This document shows positions 24,782 to 33,007 of a stretch of 64,000 nt of DNA, piece by piece. The position numbers and the translations under genes were made by a program. Source of the DNA: Lewinellaceae bacterium (GTDB taxonomy: Bacteria; Bacteroidota; Bacteroidia; Chitinophagales; Saprospiraceae). The stretch spans positions 4,047,001-4,111,000 of the forward strand of contig JACJXX010000001.1 in the NCBI GenBank assembly GCA_020636435.1, in the 5' to 3' direction. The notes beneath the pieces are model-generated. The model saw only the letters and a program-made list of their open reading frames with translations. It did not search any database and was not told where the DNA came from. The first letter of the stretch is position 1, and the number at the start of each line of letters is the position of its first letter.

Positions 24782-27068
24782 CCGGCCGGGCAAAATGGAT
24801 GCCCTCAAAAACCCGCTCCGCCAATTCTTTCTCCGCTGTTTTCTTCGGGCTTTCTTCCAGTGGAAACCGCTCTTCCCCGTTCAGTTCGACAAAAGGCTCC
24901 GCCTCGTCCGGATAGGCGAGCAGCACGTCTCCGTCTTTTACCTTGAGGGCCCGGGTAGCAAAGGCATCCATTTGAAGGAGCAGGACTGATTCCAGCCCCA
25001 GGAAGGTGTACCGGAAAGTGCGTTTGCCTTCTGATTTTCGGTATTCCCCTTCGACAAAGCCATTGAATATCCGCTCCCGGAAGCGGAAATCGGGAACTTC
25101 CCTGGGTATCCGGGGCTGGATGCTCAGAGCCTGGCCCGAAGCCTCTGGCTTTAGGCCCATGAAATAGGCATACCAGACGCGGAGGTATTCCGCATTCGAC
25201 CAGGCCTGCAGGAAAGTTCCGGACAACCTCGGCCATTCGGCGCCCGGAAGGGGCAGGGCGTCGGTATTCTCGCTCAGGCTGCCCACGGCGCCCATGTCCA
25301 GTGCCATGCGGCTCATGTTGCTGAAGAGTTGGTAGGCCATTTCGGTTTGGCCGGCCTCCAGAAGGCGCTGCATGGCCACGCCGTTGTTCCAAAGCCAGAC
25401 GGCGCCGTTGTGGTAAGCAGCGTCCTTATGGTAATAATCCGGATTTTCGTGGTAAGGATGGAACTCGGGATCATCCTGGCTGAGGGAGGCCACGCCCCAG
25501 GGGTAAACCAACCCTTCCCAGGCCCGGCGGGCAATGGCATAGCGCAGGCTGTCGTCCCTGATGAAATCCAGGGCAAAGAGCTGGTTGGGGCGGAGGGTGA
25601 AATCCGGCGAGCCGTCTGCTTTCAGCCGGTCTGCCATAAAGGGGTGGCCCTCGGGCAGAAAATCCCTGGCAAAGTTGACGCGCAGTTTTTTATCAATGGC
25701 GATCCAGCGTTCCGCATCTTCTTTTTTCCCCAGATGGTTGGCGAAAAAAATACTGGCCTGCAGTTGCCCATGCCAAAGCGCCTGGATGTCGTTGGCCCGG
25801 TTGCCCCGGGGCGACCAGGGCAGCTTCTCTTCCGTCGGCGCCCCCGGTTTGTCGATGCGGGCATCCATCCAGGTATCGGCGTCGTCATGGGTGAGGTAGC
25901 CCTTTTCGTCCATCCAGTATTTCAGGACGCCCTCCGTGGCTCTCCTCACTGCCGGGTAAAGCTCCCGGATGATGGCGGTATCGCCGGAATACTCGACATA
26001 TTCCTGCAAAGCGATGACAAAGCGGGGCGAGCCATCGGTCGTATTGTATATGGCCTCTTCCGGGCGCAGCCGGTTGGGAACGCGCCCGTAGTTGGGAGAG
26101 CTTTCGTCCGTATTCTGAAATCGGGCGAAGTCCTTCAGGATGTTGCGGGCTACTTCAAACTGCCCGGTTACCAGGCAGGCGCCGGGCAGGGAAATGAACA
26201 GGTCTCTGCCCCAGTAATCGTTGAACCAGGGCAGGCCGGCGTAGATGCCGTAACCCGTCTGCCGGGTGATGAGCTGGTCCAGCGTGAGCATATTCCAGCG
26301 GATGGCCCGGGTGAGCCGGGTGTCGCTGGATTCGAAATAATTGAGTTCTGCAATGAGGCGTTCCATGCGGCGGCGGCGTTCCGCCAGCCAGGTTTTCTCG
26401 TCCTGCTGCGCTCTGGCCAGCAGGTTGATTACGGCCGATTCGGAGCTGTCGAGGGCGATGAAGAAGCCCTGGGCGGCGGTGTCTGCCTGCAGGTAAATGC
26501 GGCCATTCTTTTCTGTCCTTTCGGTCATGGCGGAATTGCGGGTAGTGATACCCAACAGAATATCCGGATATTCGCTGTGCCGGAAAAAGGCAACGGCGTC
26601 CTCGTATTTTTCAAATTGGATGGCTTCGCCGATCAGGGAAATCGCCATGGTTTGGCTTTCTTTAGGGGCCAGGCGTATGGACAAGACGCGCTGAAAGTCG
26701 AAAAGTGCCAGTTCCTCGGTGGCGTTGCGGTATTCCCGGCGCAGCAGGTGGGGGAATACGGTGGCGGTGGCCTGCGCCCGTTCCAGCGCCTCCCCGTCCA
26801 GCAGCAAGCTGTAATCCCTGAAAATGCGCCTCGTGCGCACGTTCCAGCCGGAGAACCAGTCGTCGTTCACTTCGACATGGGTGCGGCCGTAGTAATAGGC
26901 GTCTTGCTTATCGGTATAGGAATATTCTCGGTTTTCGCCGGGCAGGACGTTCGTCCCCAGTTGCAGGAGCAAATTTTCCCCGGTAGGTTCCGGTAAACGA
27001 TCCTGTTCAGCGGGTTGGCAGGCGCTTAGGGCCAGAAGAAAAGCGAAGTAGGGGAGATGTTTCTTCAT
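24702..27068 (-). CDS. Lipoprotein amylo-alpha-1,6-glucosidase-like (GH133/GDE_C) enzyme
   Basis: 788 residues with a lipoprotein signal (FAFLLALSACQPAEQ, lipidated Cys). An N-terminal beta-sandwich (GENREYSYTDKQDAYYYGR, then FRDYSLLLDG) precedes an (alpha/alpha)6 barrel with the GDE_C signature YAGLPWFNDYWGRDLFISLPGACL and later DDADTWMDARIDKPGAPTEE and RGNRANDIQALWHG, which are the debranching-enzyme C-domain motifs. Glycogen debranching enzymes are normally cytoplasmic, so the lipobox suggests a surface or periplasmic glucan-hydrolysing role. It starts 3 bp after the kynU stop and must be co-transcribed with it. Confidence 0.8.
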   Translation of the reverse strand: MKKHLPYFAFLLALSACQPAEQDRLPEPTGENLLLQLGTNVLPGENREYSYTDKQDAYYYGRTHVEVNDDWFSGWNVRTRRIFRDYSLLLDGEALERAQATATVFPHLLRREYRNATEELALFDFQRVLSIRLAPKESQTMAISLIGEAIQFEKYEDAVAFFRHSEYPDILLGITTRNSAMTERTEKNGRIYLQADTAAQGFFIALDSSESAVINLLARAQQDEKTWLAERRRRMERLIAELNYFESSDTRLTRAIRWNMLTLDQLITRQTGYGIYAGLPWFNDYWGRDLFISLPGACLVTGQFEVARNILKDFARFQNTDESSPNYGRVPNRLRPEEAIYNTTDGSPRFVIALQEYVEYSGDTAIIRELYPAVRRATEGVLKYWMDEKGYLTHDDADTWMDARIDKPGAPTEEKLPWSPRGNRANDIQALWHGQLQASIFFANHLGKKEDAERWIAIDKKLRVNFARDFLPEGHPFMADRLKADGSPDFTLRPNQLFALDFIRDDSLRYAIARRAWEGLVYPWGVASLSQDDPEFHPYHENPDYYHKDAAYHNGAVWLWNNGVAMQRLLEAGQTEMAYQLFSNMSRMALDMGAVGSLSENTDALPLPGAEWPRLSGTFLQAWSNAEYLRVWYAYFMGLKPEASGQALSIQPRIPREVPDFRFRERIFNGFVEGEYRKSEGKRTFRYTFLGLESVLLLQMDAFATRALKVKDGDVLLAYPDEAEPFVELNGEERFPLEESPKKTAEKELAERVFEGIHFARPELRPGLGALSEKDWLKNKREKEASIR

Positions 27069-27071
27069 GGA

Positions 27072-28382
27072 TCATTTGTTTTTTCCGTATTCCTTCAAAA
27101 GGCCGGCAAATTCAAAGACATCCTGGAAGCTGTTGTACAGAGGCGCCGGGGCCACGCGGATCACGCCGGCTTGCCCGGGTTCGGCTTCTCCACCGTGCAG
27201 GTTATCCTCCCTCCAGTCGCTGATCACGCCATTTTCCTCCAGGTAGTTGTGCAGGCGTTTCCCGTCGCGGGGAGTATAGATGGACAACTGGCAGCCGCGG
27301 GCTTCCGGGCGGCCGGGCGTGATGATATGGAAGCGCTCTTCCTCCTGGTTGATCTGCCGGAGCAGGAACTCCAGGTAGCCGGTCAGCTTTTCGCTCTTGG
27401 CGCGCAGGGCAGGCATAGTGGCCTGGCGGAAGATGTCGAGGCTGGCTTTATGCACGGCAAAGCCAAAGATTTGGGCGTTGCTCAACTGCCAGCCCGCTGC
27501 GCCTTTCATCGGTTTAAAGCCCTTGCGCATGAGGAAGCGCTCCTGCTCGTCGTGCCCCCACCAGCCGGCAAAGCGGGGCAGTTCCGGATTGTTGCCGTGG
27601 CGCTCGTGGACAAAGGCGCCGCTGGGGCCGCCCGGGCCGGAATTGAGGTATTTATAGCTGCACCACACGGCAAAATCGGCGCCCCAGTCGTGCAATTGCA
27701 GGGAGGCATTGCCGGCGGCGTGGGCCAGGTCGAAACCGGCGTAGGCGCCGGCCTTGCGAGCGGCCTGTGCGATGGCCTTCATGTCAAAAAGCTGGCCGGT
27801 AAAATAATTCACCCCGCCAAACATGACCAGGGCCGTTTCCTTGCCATGCTGCTCGATGGTGGCAATGATGTCTTCCGTACGCAGGTATTCCTCTCCCGGC
27901 CGGGGCTCTGCCTCCACGATGGCTTGTTCCGGCTGGAAGCCATGCCAGCGCACCTGGCTTTCCATGGCGTACTGGTCGGAAGGGAAGGCGCCCGCCTCCA
28001 TAATGATCTTGTACCGGCCGGAGGTAGGCCGGTAGAAGCTGGCCATCATCAGGTGCAGGTTGGTGGTCAGGGTATTCATCACGATGACTTCCTCTTCTTT
28101 GGCGCCCACGACATGGGCCGTTTGGGGAAGGAGGAACTTGTGGTAGTCCATCCAGGGCATCTCTCCCCGGAAGTGGCCTTCCACGGCGTAGTCCTTCCAG
28201 TGCTCCAGTTCGCGGAGCAGAGCGTCCCGGGCGCTTTTGGGCTGCAGGCCAAGGGAGTTGCCGGTGAAGTAGATCACATCGCGGCCGTTGTGCTGGGGGA
28301 AGTAGAACTGCTCGCGATAGGCGCGCAAAGGGTCTTTCCGGTCTTGTTCCCGGGCGTAGGCCAGGGTAGGTTGGTAGGGCAT
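27072..28382 (-). CDS. kynU: Kynureninase
   Basis: PLP-dependent hydrolase converting kynurenine to anthranilate and alanine (or 3-hydroxykynurenine to 3-hydroxyanthranilate) in tryptophan breakdown. The family pattern is clear: IYFTGNSLGLQPKSARDAL, EEEVIVMNTLTTNLHLMM, FDLAHAAGN, and the PLP lysine in WCSYKYLNSGPGG; the C-terminus has ITPGRPEARGCQLSI. 436 residues from the ATG at 28382 (MPYQPTLAY), chosen because homology-like sequence starts there; an upstream in-frame extension to 28475 is low-complexity. The other kynurenine-pathway genes are not in the window. Confidence 0.93.
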   Translation of the reverse strand: MPYQPTLAYAREQDRKDPLRAYREQFYFPQHNGRDVIYFTGNSLGLQPKSARDALLRELEHWKDYAVEGHFRGEMPWMDYHKFLLPQTAHVVGAKEEEVIVMNTLTTNLHLMMASFYRPTSGRYKIIMEAGAFPSDQYAMESQVRWHGFQPEQAIVEAEPRPGEEYLRTEDIIATIEQHGKETALVMFGGVNYFTGQLFDMKAIAQAARKAGAYAGFDLAHAAGNASLQLHDWGADFAVWCSYKYLNSGPGGPSGAFVHERHGNNPELPRFAGWWGHDEQERFLMRKGFKPMKGAAGWQLSNAQIFGFAVHKASLDIFRQATMPALRAKSEKLTGYLEFLLRQINQEEERFHIITPGRPEARGCQLSIYTPRDGKRLHNYLEENGVISDWREDNLHGGEAEPGQAGVIRVAPAPLYNSFQDVFEFAGLLKEYGKNK

Positions 28383-28819
28383 AGTGGTGGTTAGTGGGTT
28401 ATTCCCGCCCTGAGCCGGCTTTGCGGCTGTGGCTTGCGAAGGCAGGGAAATTGGACAATGATAGCGTTTATTCAAAGAATTTCCGCATTGAGTTTCATGA
28501 TTTAATAAGGGGAAGTGATGTCGGCTGGCGACTCCGCCATGATCTGCGTTGTCGCTCGCCTGTCGACTATCACGATTTAAATGGATCCCCTGTTTATTTT
28601 ATGAATGCCAATACGGAAATTTAGCATCTGAATTGTCGTTTTCATAACTTAATCATCATTTAGTAACATTCTAAAAACAACTTCGGCATTTGCCCTTAAA
28701 AGGCTCTTTTGACTTCCTGCCGCCTGAAAGGTCGCCGCCTCGTCAAAATCCAGATAGCCAGAGCGATAATCTAAGCGCTGAAAATGCGTTATTAGACAGG
28801 ATTTAAAACGATCAATTGT
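28383..28819. other. 437-bp divergent intergenic region
   Basis: Lies between divergent kynU and the MORN lipoprotein gene and should hold both promoters. No clear TAnnTTTG, RNA gene or repeat was recognised, and a 76-codon plus-strand ORF here has no recognisable features. Confidence 0.4.
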
Positions 28820-29455
28820 ATGTCCCGGAATTTTGCCTTTATTTGTTGCACCCTAACGCTACTGTCGGCCTGCCAGAGCAAGATCGAACAGGTGGAAGCG
28901 GAAGATAGTTACGGATACACCGAAAAGTACGAGCGCAAAAAGGCGGACTTCGCCAAACACGGCCTGTATGAGAAGTTCACCGCCGATGGGAAGAAGCTCG
29001 AGGAAGCCCATTATACCAACGACACCCTGAACGGCATGCGCGTTCTGTACTACGAGAACGGAGACACCCAGGTGGTGGAGACCCACCGGATGGGCATCTT
29101 CGACGGGCCCTTTCGGGCTTTTTACGACAGTGGCGAGCTGGAAATCGAAGGGCAGTATGAGGCCAATGTCATGTATGGCGAGTGGAAGCGCTATTACCCC
29201 AATGGACAATTGATGGAAGTAGTTACCTTTGCCGAGAACGCCGAGAACGGCCCTTTCGTGGAATACTACAAAAACGGCAACAAAAAAGCGGAAGGCACCT
29301 ACCGGAACGGCGAGGAAAACGGCCTGCTGAAAAAATTCAGCCTGGCCGGCGAGCACATTCGCTCTATGAACTGCGAGGACGGCATCTGCCGCACCATCTG
29401 GAAGGCAGACAATGCGGATGAACTGGAGGCGGAGGCGGAAAAGGAAAATAGATAA
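28820..29455 (+). CDS. MORN-repeat (YwqK-like) lipoprotein
   Basis: 211 residues with a lipoprotein signal (FICCTLTLLSACQSK) and five to six MORN_2-type repeats between residues 45 and 185, e.g. NGMRVLYYENGDTQ, GPFRAFYDSGELEIEG, GEWKRYYPNGQLMEV, GPFVEYYKNGNKKAEG. Such proteins are usually annotated as toxin-antitoxin YwqK-like antitoxins, but no toxin partner is adjacent; a structural or binding role at the envelope is more likely. The acidic C-terminus (DELEAEAEKENR) is unusual. It precedes the PorQ gene by 15 bp and is probably co-transcribed. Confidence 0.8.
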   Translation: MSRNFAFICCTLTLLSACQSKIEQVEAEDSYGYTEKYERKKADFAKHGLYEKFTADGKKLEEAHYTNDTLNGMRVLYYENGDTQVVETHRMGIFDGPFRAFYDSGELEIEGQYEANVMYGEWKRYYPNGQLMEVVTFAENAENGPFVEYYKNGNKKAEGTYRNGEENGLLKKFSLAGEHIRSMNCEDGICRTIWKADNADELEAEAEKENR

Positions 29456-29470
29456 GAAATCTGGAAGAAT

Positions 29471-30634
29471 ATGAATATAAAACTACTCTCTTTGCTGAAA
29501 AAGTTGTTCGTTGTTCGTTGTTTGTTGATTGTTGCCTGTTGGCTCCGGCAATTGACAACCACCAACCATCAACTACCAACATTGAAAAGCCCATTGATGA
29601 GCGCCCTGATTCTGGCCTTCGCCGCTCACTCCGCCGCCGCCCAGATCGGCGGCCTCAACACCTACGAGTTTCTCAACCTCTCCCCCTCAGCCCGGGTTTC
29701 CGCTTTAGGCGGCAACCTCATCACTGTGCGCGACGACGACGCCAACCTCGCGCTGGCCAACCCATCCCTGCTCAACGAAAGCATGCACCAGCAGTTGGCC
29801 TTCAGCCACAGCTTCCACGTGGCGGGCATCAGCCACGGATACGCCAGTTATGCCCACCATTTCAGCAAAGCGGGCCTGACGGGGCACGCCGGCGTTCAGT
29901 ACATCAGCTACGGTACTTTCGACCAGACCGACGAACTGGGCAATAAGCTGGGCACCTTCAAAGCCGCCGAATATGCCATCAATGCCGGGGCGAGCAAGCA
30001 GGTGTACGACCGCCTCGCTCTGGGCGCCAACCTCAAGGCCATCACCTCTCAACTGGAAGGCTACTCCTCCTTCGGCCTGGCCGCCGACCTGGCGGGGGTG
30101 TACTTCGATACTGCCAGCAACTTCACCGCCACGATAGTCTTTCGCAACGTCGGCACCCAACTAACCACCTATCAGGAGGACAACCCGGAGCCGCTTCCCT
30201 TTGAAATACAGCTGGGCCTTTCCAAGCGCCTGCGCTACCTGCCATTCCGCTTTTCCATCATCTACCGCCACTTCAACCGCTGGAACATCCTCTACGACGA
30301 CCCCAACGCGGAACCTTCCACCCTCTTCTTCGGGGAGGTAAACACTGAGCGCAGCAAAAGCAGCATCTGGTTCGACAACTTCTTCCGCCACTTCGTCTTC
30401 AACGGCGAATTCCTCTTCGGCAAGAAGGACAACTTCCGCCTGCGCTTCGGCTACAACCACTTCATGCGCAAAGAACTCTCGGTCGACAACTTTGGCAGCC
30501 TGGCGGGCTTTTCCTTCGGCGCGGGCATCAAGGTCAACCGTTTCCGGATAGACTACGGCTACTCGGCCTTTCATCTGGGGGGCGGGCTGAATCATTTTGG
30601 GGTGTCGACGAATTTGCAGGAGTTTAAGCGGTAG
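29471..30634 (+). CDS. porQ: Type IX secretion system protein PorQ-like
   Basis: The signature GGLNTYEFLNLSPSARVSALGG directly after the signal peptide (AHSAAAQ) identifies PorQ, an outer-membrane beta-barrel (PorP/OmpP1-like) protein of the T9SS that works with PorU and PorZ in C-terminal tail processing. The rest is alternating beta-strand sequence ending FRIDYGYSAFHLGGGLNHFGVS. The start is uncertain: the first 42 codons after 29471 cross a repetitive gttgttcg-rich tract; the internal ATG at 29597 (MSALILAFAAHSAAAQ) or a nearby TTG would give a cleaner signal peptide. It supports the T9SS-tailed proteins elsewhere in the window. Confidence 0.85.
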   Translation: MNIKLLSLLKKLFVVRCLLIVACWLRQLTTTNHQLPTLKSPLMSALILAFAAHSAAAQIGGLNTYEFLNLSPSARVSALGGNLITVRDDDANLALANPSLLNESMHQQLAFSHSFHVAGISHGYASYAHHFSKAGLTGHAGVQYISYGTFDQTDELGNKLGTFKAAEYAINAGASKQVYDRLALGANLKAITSQLEGYSSFGLAADLAGVYFDTASNFTATIVFRNVGTQLTTYQEDNPEPLPFEIQLGLSKRLRYLPFRFSIIYRHFNRWNILYDDPNAEPSTLFFGEVNTERSKSSIWFDNFFRHFVFNGEFLFGKKDNFRLRFGYNHFMRKELSVDNFGSLAGFSFGAGIKVNRFRIDYGYSAFHLGGGLNHFGVSTNLQEFKR

Positions 30635-30660
30635 GGGTCAAAATTCCTTATCTTTACCCC

Positions 30661-32169
30661 ATGAAGTACCCCATAGGCATACAGGATTTTCGAGAGCTGC
30701 GCAAAGGCGGTTACGTATACGTGGACAAAACGGAGAATATCCACCACATACTCAACAGGGGTAAGTACTTCTTCTTCTCCCGCCCGCGCCGCTTCGGCAA
30801 GAGCCTGCTGCTGTCCACCATCAACGAGCTGTACAGCGGGAGCCGGGAGCTGTTTGAAGGGCTGTGGGTAGCAGGCCACTGGGACTGGGAACGCACCAAC
30901 CCGGTGGTCCACATCAAATTTGCCAGTTTTAAATACAAAGACAACCCGTTGAAAAAAGCCATCCAGGAAGGGCTGGGGCAGGAAGCAGCACGACTGGGCA
31001 TCGAACTGGAGGAAGGTGATTTCGTCAACCCGTTAGAGGATCTTATTGTCAAGGCCCACCAAAAGTACGGGCGCAAGATAGTCCTGCTCATCGACGAGTA
31101 CGACAAGCCTATCATCGATTACCTGAATAAGGTGGAGCAGGCCGAGGCCAACCGGGACACCCTCAAATGGCTGTATTCTATATTAAAAGACAGCGACCCC
31201 CACCTGGAGTTGGTGTTCATCACCGGCGTCTCCGCCTTCAGCAAGGTGAGCATCTTTTCAGACCTGAATAACCTGGAGAACATCTCGCTCTCCCCTTCTG
31301 CTTACACCCTGCTTGGCATTACTCAGGAAGAACTCGAACACTATTTCTCGCAGCAACTGGCGGAAGTGGACGCCGAAAAGGTCCGGTACTGGTACAACGG
31401 CTACGGTTGGGGCGGGCAAGACAAGGTCTACAACCCCTTTTCCATTCTTCGCTTTTTCAAAGACGGCCGCCTGTTCCAGAATTTCTGGTTCGAGACCGGC
31501 ACGCCCACTTTCCTGGTCCGCGAGATGAAAAAGCACCGGTACTACAACGTGCGCGCCATCCGGGCGTCGCAGAGCAAAATCTCGGCTTTTGATTTTTCGC
31601 GCCTCGACCCCATCGCCGTGCTGTTCCAAACCGGCTACCTCACCATCACGGAATATGTGCCGGAAGACAACCTGTACACCCTCGACTACCCCAACATGGA
31701 GGTGCGCCAATCACTGGAACAAAACCTGCTGGCCGATTACCTCGATTTCCCTCTGGAAGACCCGCTGGCCCGCGTGGTTAACCTGCGCAACGCCCTGCGC
31801 CAGAAGGACCTGCAGGAAGTCATAGATATCTTCAACGCCCTTTTCGCCAGCCTGCCCTACGATCACTGGCAACGGGAAAACGAACACTTCTTCCACGCCA
31901 TCATCCACCTGTCCTTCAGCCTGCTGGGCGTTTATATCCAATCGGAAGTGCACACCGCCAAAGGGCGCTGCGATGCGCTCGTGCAGACGGAACAGTACAT
32001 TTACGCCTTCGAGTTTAAGCTCGACAAGAGCGCCGCCGAAGCGCTGCAGCAGATCGAAGAGAAAGGCTACCTGGCGCCCTGGGCGGATTCGCCGAAGGAG
32101 AAAATTGCGGTGGGGGTGAGTTTTAGTTCGGAGAAGAAACAGGTGGAGGATTGGGCGGTGAGAGAATGA
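30661..32169 (+). CDS. AAA-ATPase-like/PD-(D/E)XK (DUF1703) family protein
   Basis: 502 residues of a family abundant and often multi-copy in Bacteroidota. The N-terminal AAA_ATPase-like domain starts YPIGIQDFRELRKGGYVYVDKT and has Walker A FSRPRRFGKSLLL (near residues 38-50) and Walker B IVLLIDEYDKPI (near 140-150). The C-terminal part is a PD-(D/E)XK nuclease-like domain (GRCDALVQTEQYIYAFEFKLDKSAAEALQQI; D..E-x-K pattern). Role unknown; the family shows traits of selfish or defence genes. The ATG follows porQ by 26 bp but may have its own promoter. Confidence 0.9.
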   Translation: MKYPIGIQDFRELRKGGYVYVDKTENIHHILNRGKYFFFSRPRRFGKSLLLSTINELYSGSRELFEGLWVAGHWDWERTNPVVHIKFASFKYKDNPLKKAIQEGLGQEAARLGIELEEGDFVNPLEDLIVKAHQKYGRKIVLLIDEYDKPIIDYLNKVEQAEANRDTLKWLYSILKDSDPHLELVFITGVSAFSKVSIFSDLNNLENISLSPSAYTLLGITQEELEHYFSQQLAEVDAEKVRYWYNGYGWGGQDKVYNPFSILRFFKDGRLFQNFWFETGTPTFLVREMKKHRYYNVRAIRASQSKISAFDFSRLDPIAVLFQTGYLTITEYVPEDNLYTLDYPNMEVRQSLEQNLLADYLDFPLEDPLARVVNLRNALRQKDLQEVIDIFNALFASLPYDHWQRENEHFFHAIIHLSFSLLGVYIQSEVHTAKGRCDALVQTEQYIYAFEFKLDKSAAEALQQIEEKGYLAPWADSPKEKIAVGVSFSSEKKQVEDWAVRE

Positions 32170-32199
32170 ATTTTCGTTAAAAAAGCAGTTTTTGTCATT

Positions 32200-32775
32200 A
32201 TGGATCAACTTCTGCAAGAGATCAGGCAATGTTCCATTTGCCGGCCCCATCTACCACACGGAACCAACCCGGTGCTGTCCGCACATCCGGACAGCAAAAT
32301 TGCCATTATTGGACAGGCCCCGGGCAGCATCGTTCATCAATCGGGGGTGCCGTGGGAAGACAAGAGCGGCGACCGGTTGCGAGCGTGGTTGCAGGTTGGC
32401 CAGAGCGATTTTTACAATCCGGCAAATTTTGCCCTGGTTCCTATGGGATTCTGTTATCCTGGCCAGGGGAAATCCGGCGATCTGCCCCCCAGAAAAGAAT
32501 GTGCCCCTCAATGGCATGGGCAACTATTCGAACAGATGGATAAGCTGGAACTGATCCTTCTGGTTGGTTCATACGCCCAAGCCTATTACCTGAAGGAAAA
32601 GAAACAAAAGACGCTAACCGAAACCGTGAGGAATTTTAAAGATTACCTTCCCGGTTATTTTGTCCTGCCTCATCCCTCGCCAAGAAACAATATCTGGATG
32701 AGGAAGAACCCCTGGTTTGAAAAGGAGGCGCTGCCGGCTTTGAGGCATATTGTCAGGGGCATTTTCAGCAAATAA
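32200..32775 (+). CDS. Uracil-DNA glycosylase-family protein
   Basis: 191 residues of the UDG superfamily. The motif-A region AIIGQAPGSIVHQSGVPWEDKSG corresponds to the G-(E/Q)-A-P-G loop of family 4/5-like enzymes, and the motif-B region is VLPHPSPRNNIW. Two N-terminal cysteines (CSICRPH) are present, but the full four-Cys iron-sulfur set of family 4 is not obvious, so this is the uracil-DNA-glycosylase-family clade commonly called UDG-like, with activity untested. A Gln replaces the more common Glu in the first motif. Confidence 0.85.
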   Translation: MDQLLQEIRQCSICRPHLPHGTNPVLSAHPDSKIAIIGQAPGSIVHQSGVPWEDKSGDRLRAWLQVGQSDFYNPANFALVPMGFCYPGQGKSGDLPPRKECAPQWHGQLFEQMDKLELILLVGSYAQAYYLKEKKQKTLTETVRNFKDYLPGYFVLPHPSPRNNIWMRKNPWFEKEALPALRHIVRGIFSK

Positions 32776-32823
32776 CGAGGGGTGGGCATTATGGCGAAAT
32801 GGAACACGCCTGCCTGCCGCAGG

Positions 32824-32928
32824 GTGCGACCTAGTCCAAGCGGCACGAATTAACGGGGCAGTTAAGAACCCTGGAAACCTGGCCATATAGGCTACCGAAA
32901 CTGCCCGGTTATTTCGTTCTAGTCGCAC
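32824..32928. repeat. 105-bp palindromic element
   Basis: Arms GTGCGAC..TAAC-GGGCAGTT at 32824-32862 and their complement at 32900-32928 pair over about 29 positions with a ten-base bulge in the left arm. The loop contains a second weak palindrome (cctggccatatagg). It is followed by TAG, like the ends of the MITE at 44470-44628, but lacks that family's core. Confidence 0.6.
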
Positions 32929-32954
32929 TAGCAAATCCGCGCGAATCCGCAATA

Positions 32955-33005
32955 CCCGTGTCATCCGTGTTCCATTCCTCCGCATTCCATCCCTCCGCAT
33001 TCCAT
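32955..33005. repeat. Short repeats beside a stop codon
   Basis: ccgtgtcatccgtgttcc matches the inverse of a segment near 24346; next to it are two 15-bp tandem units (cctccgcattccat) at 32977-33005, ending just before the stop of the DUF4062 gene. Confidence 0.6.
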
Positions 33006-33007
33006 CC

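Noticed and set aside
28820..29455. MORN protein as a toxin-antitoxin antitoxin
   Set aside because: It is a lipoprotein with no adjacent toxin; the YwqK antitoxin label is inherited by annotation.
29500..29580. gttgttcg-type low-complexity tract as a tandem-repeat array or CRISPR
   Set aside because: The units are too short and irregular; it is best seen as a degenerate intergenic tract at the uncertain porQ start.
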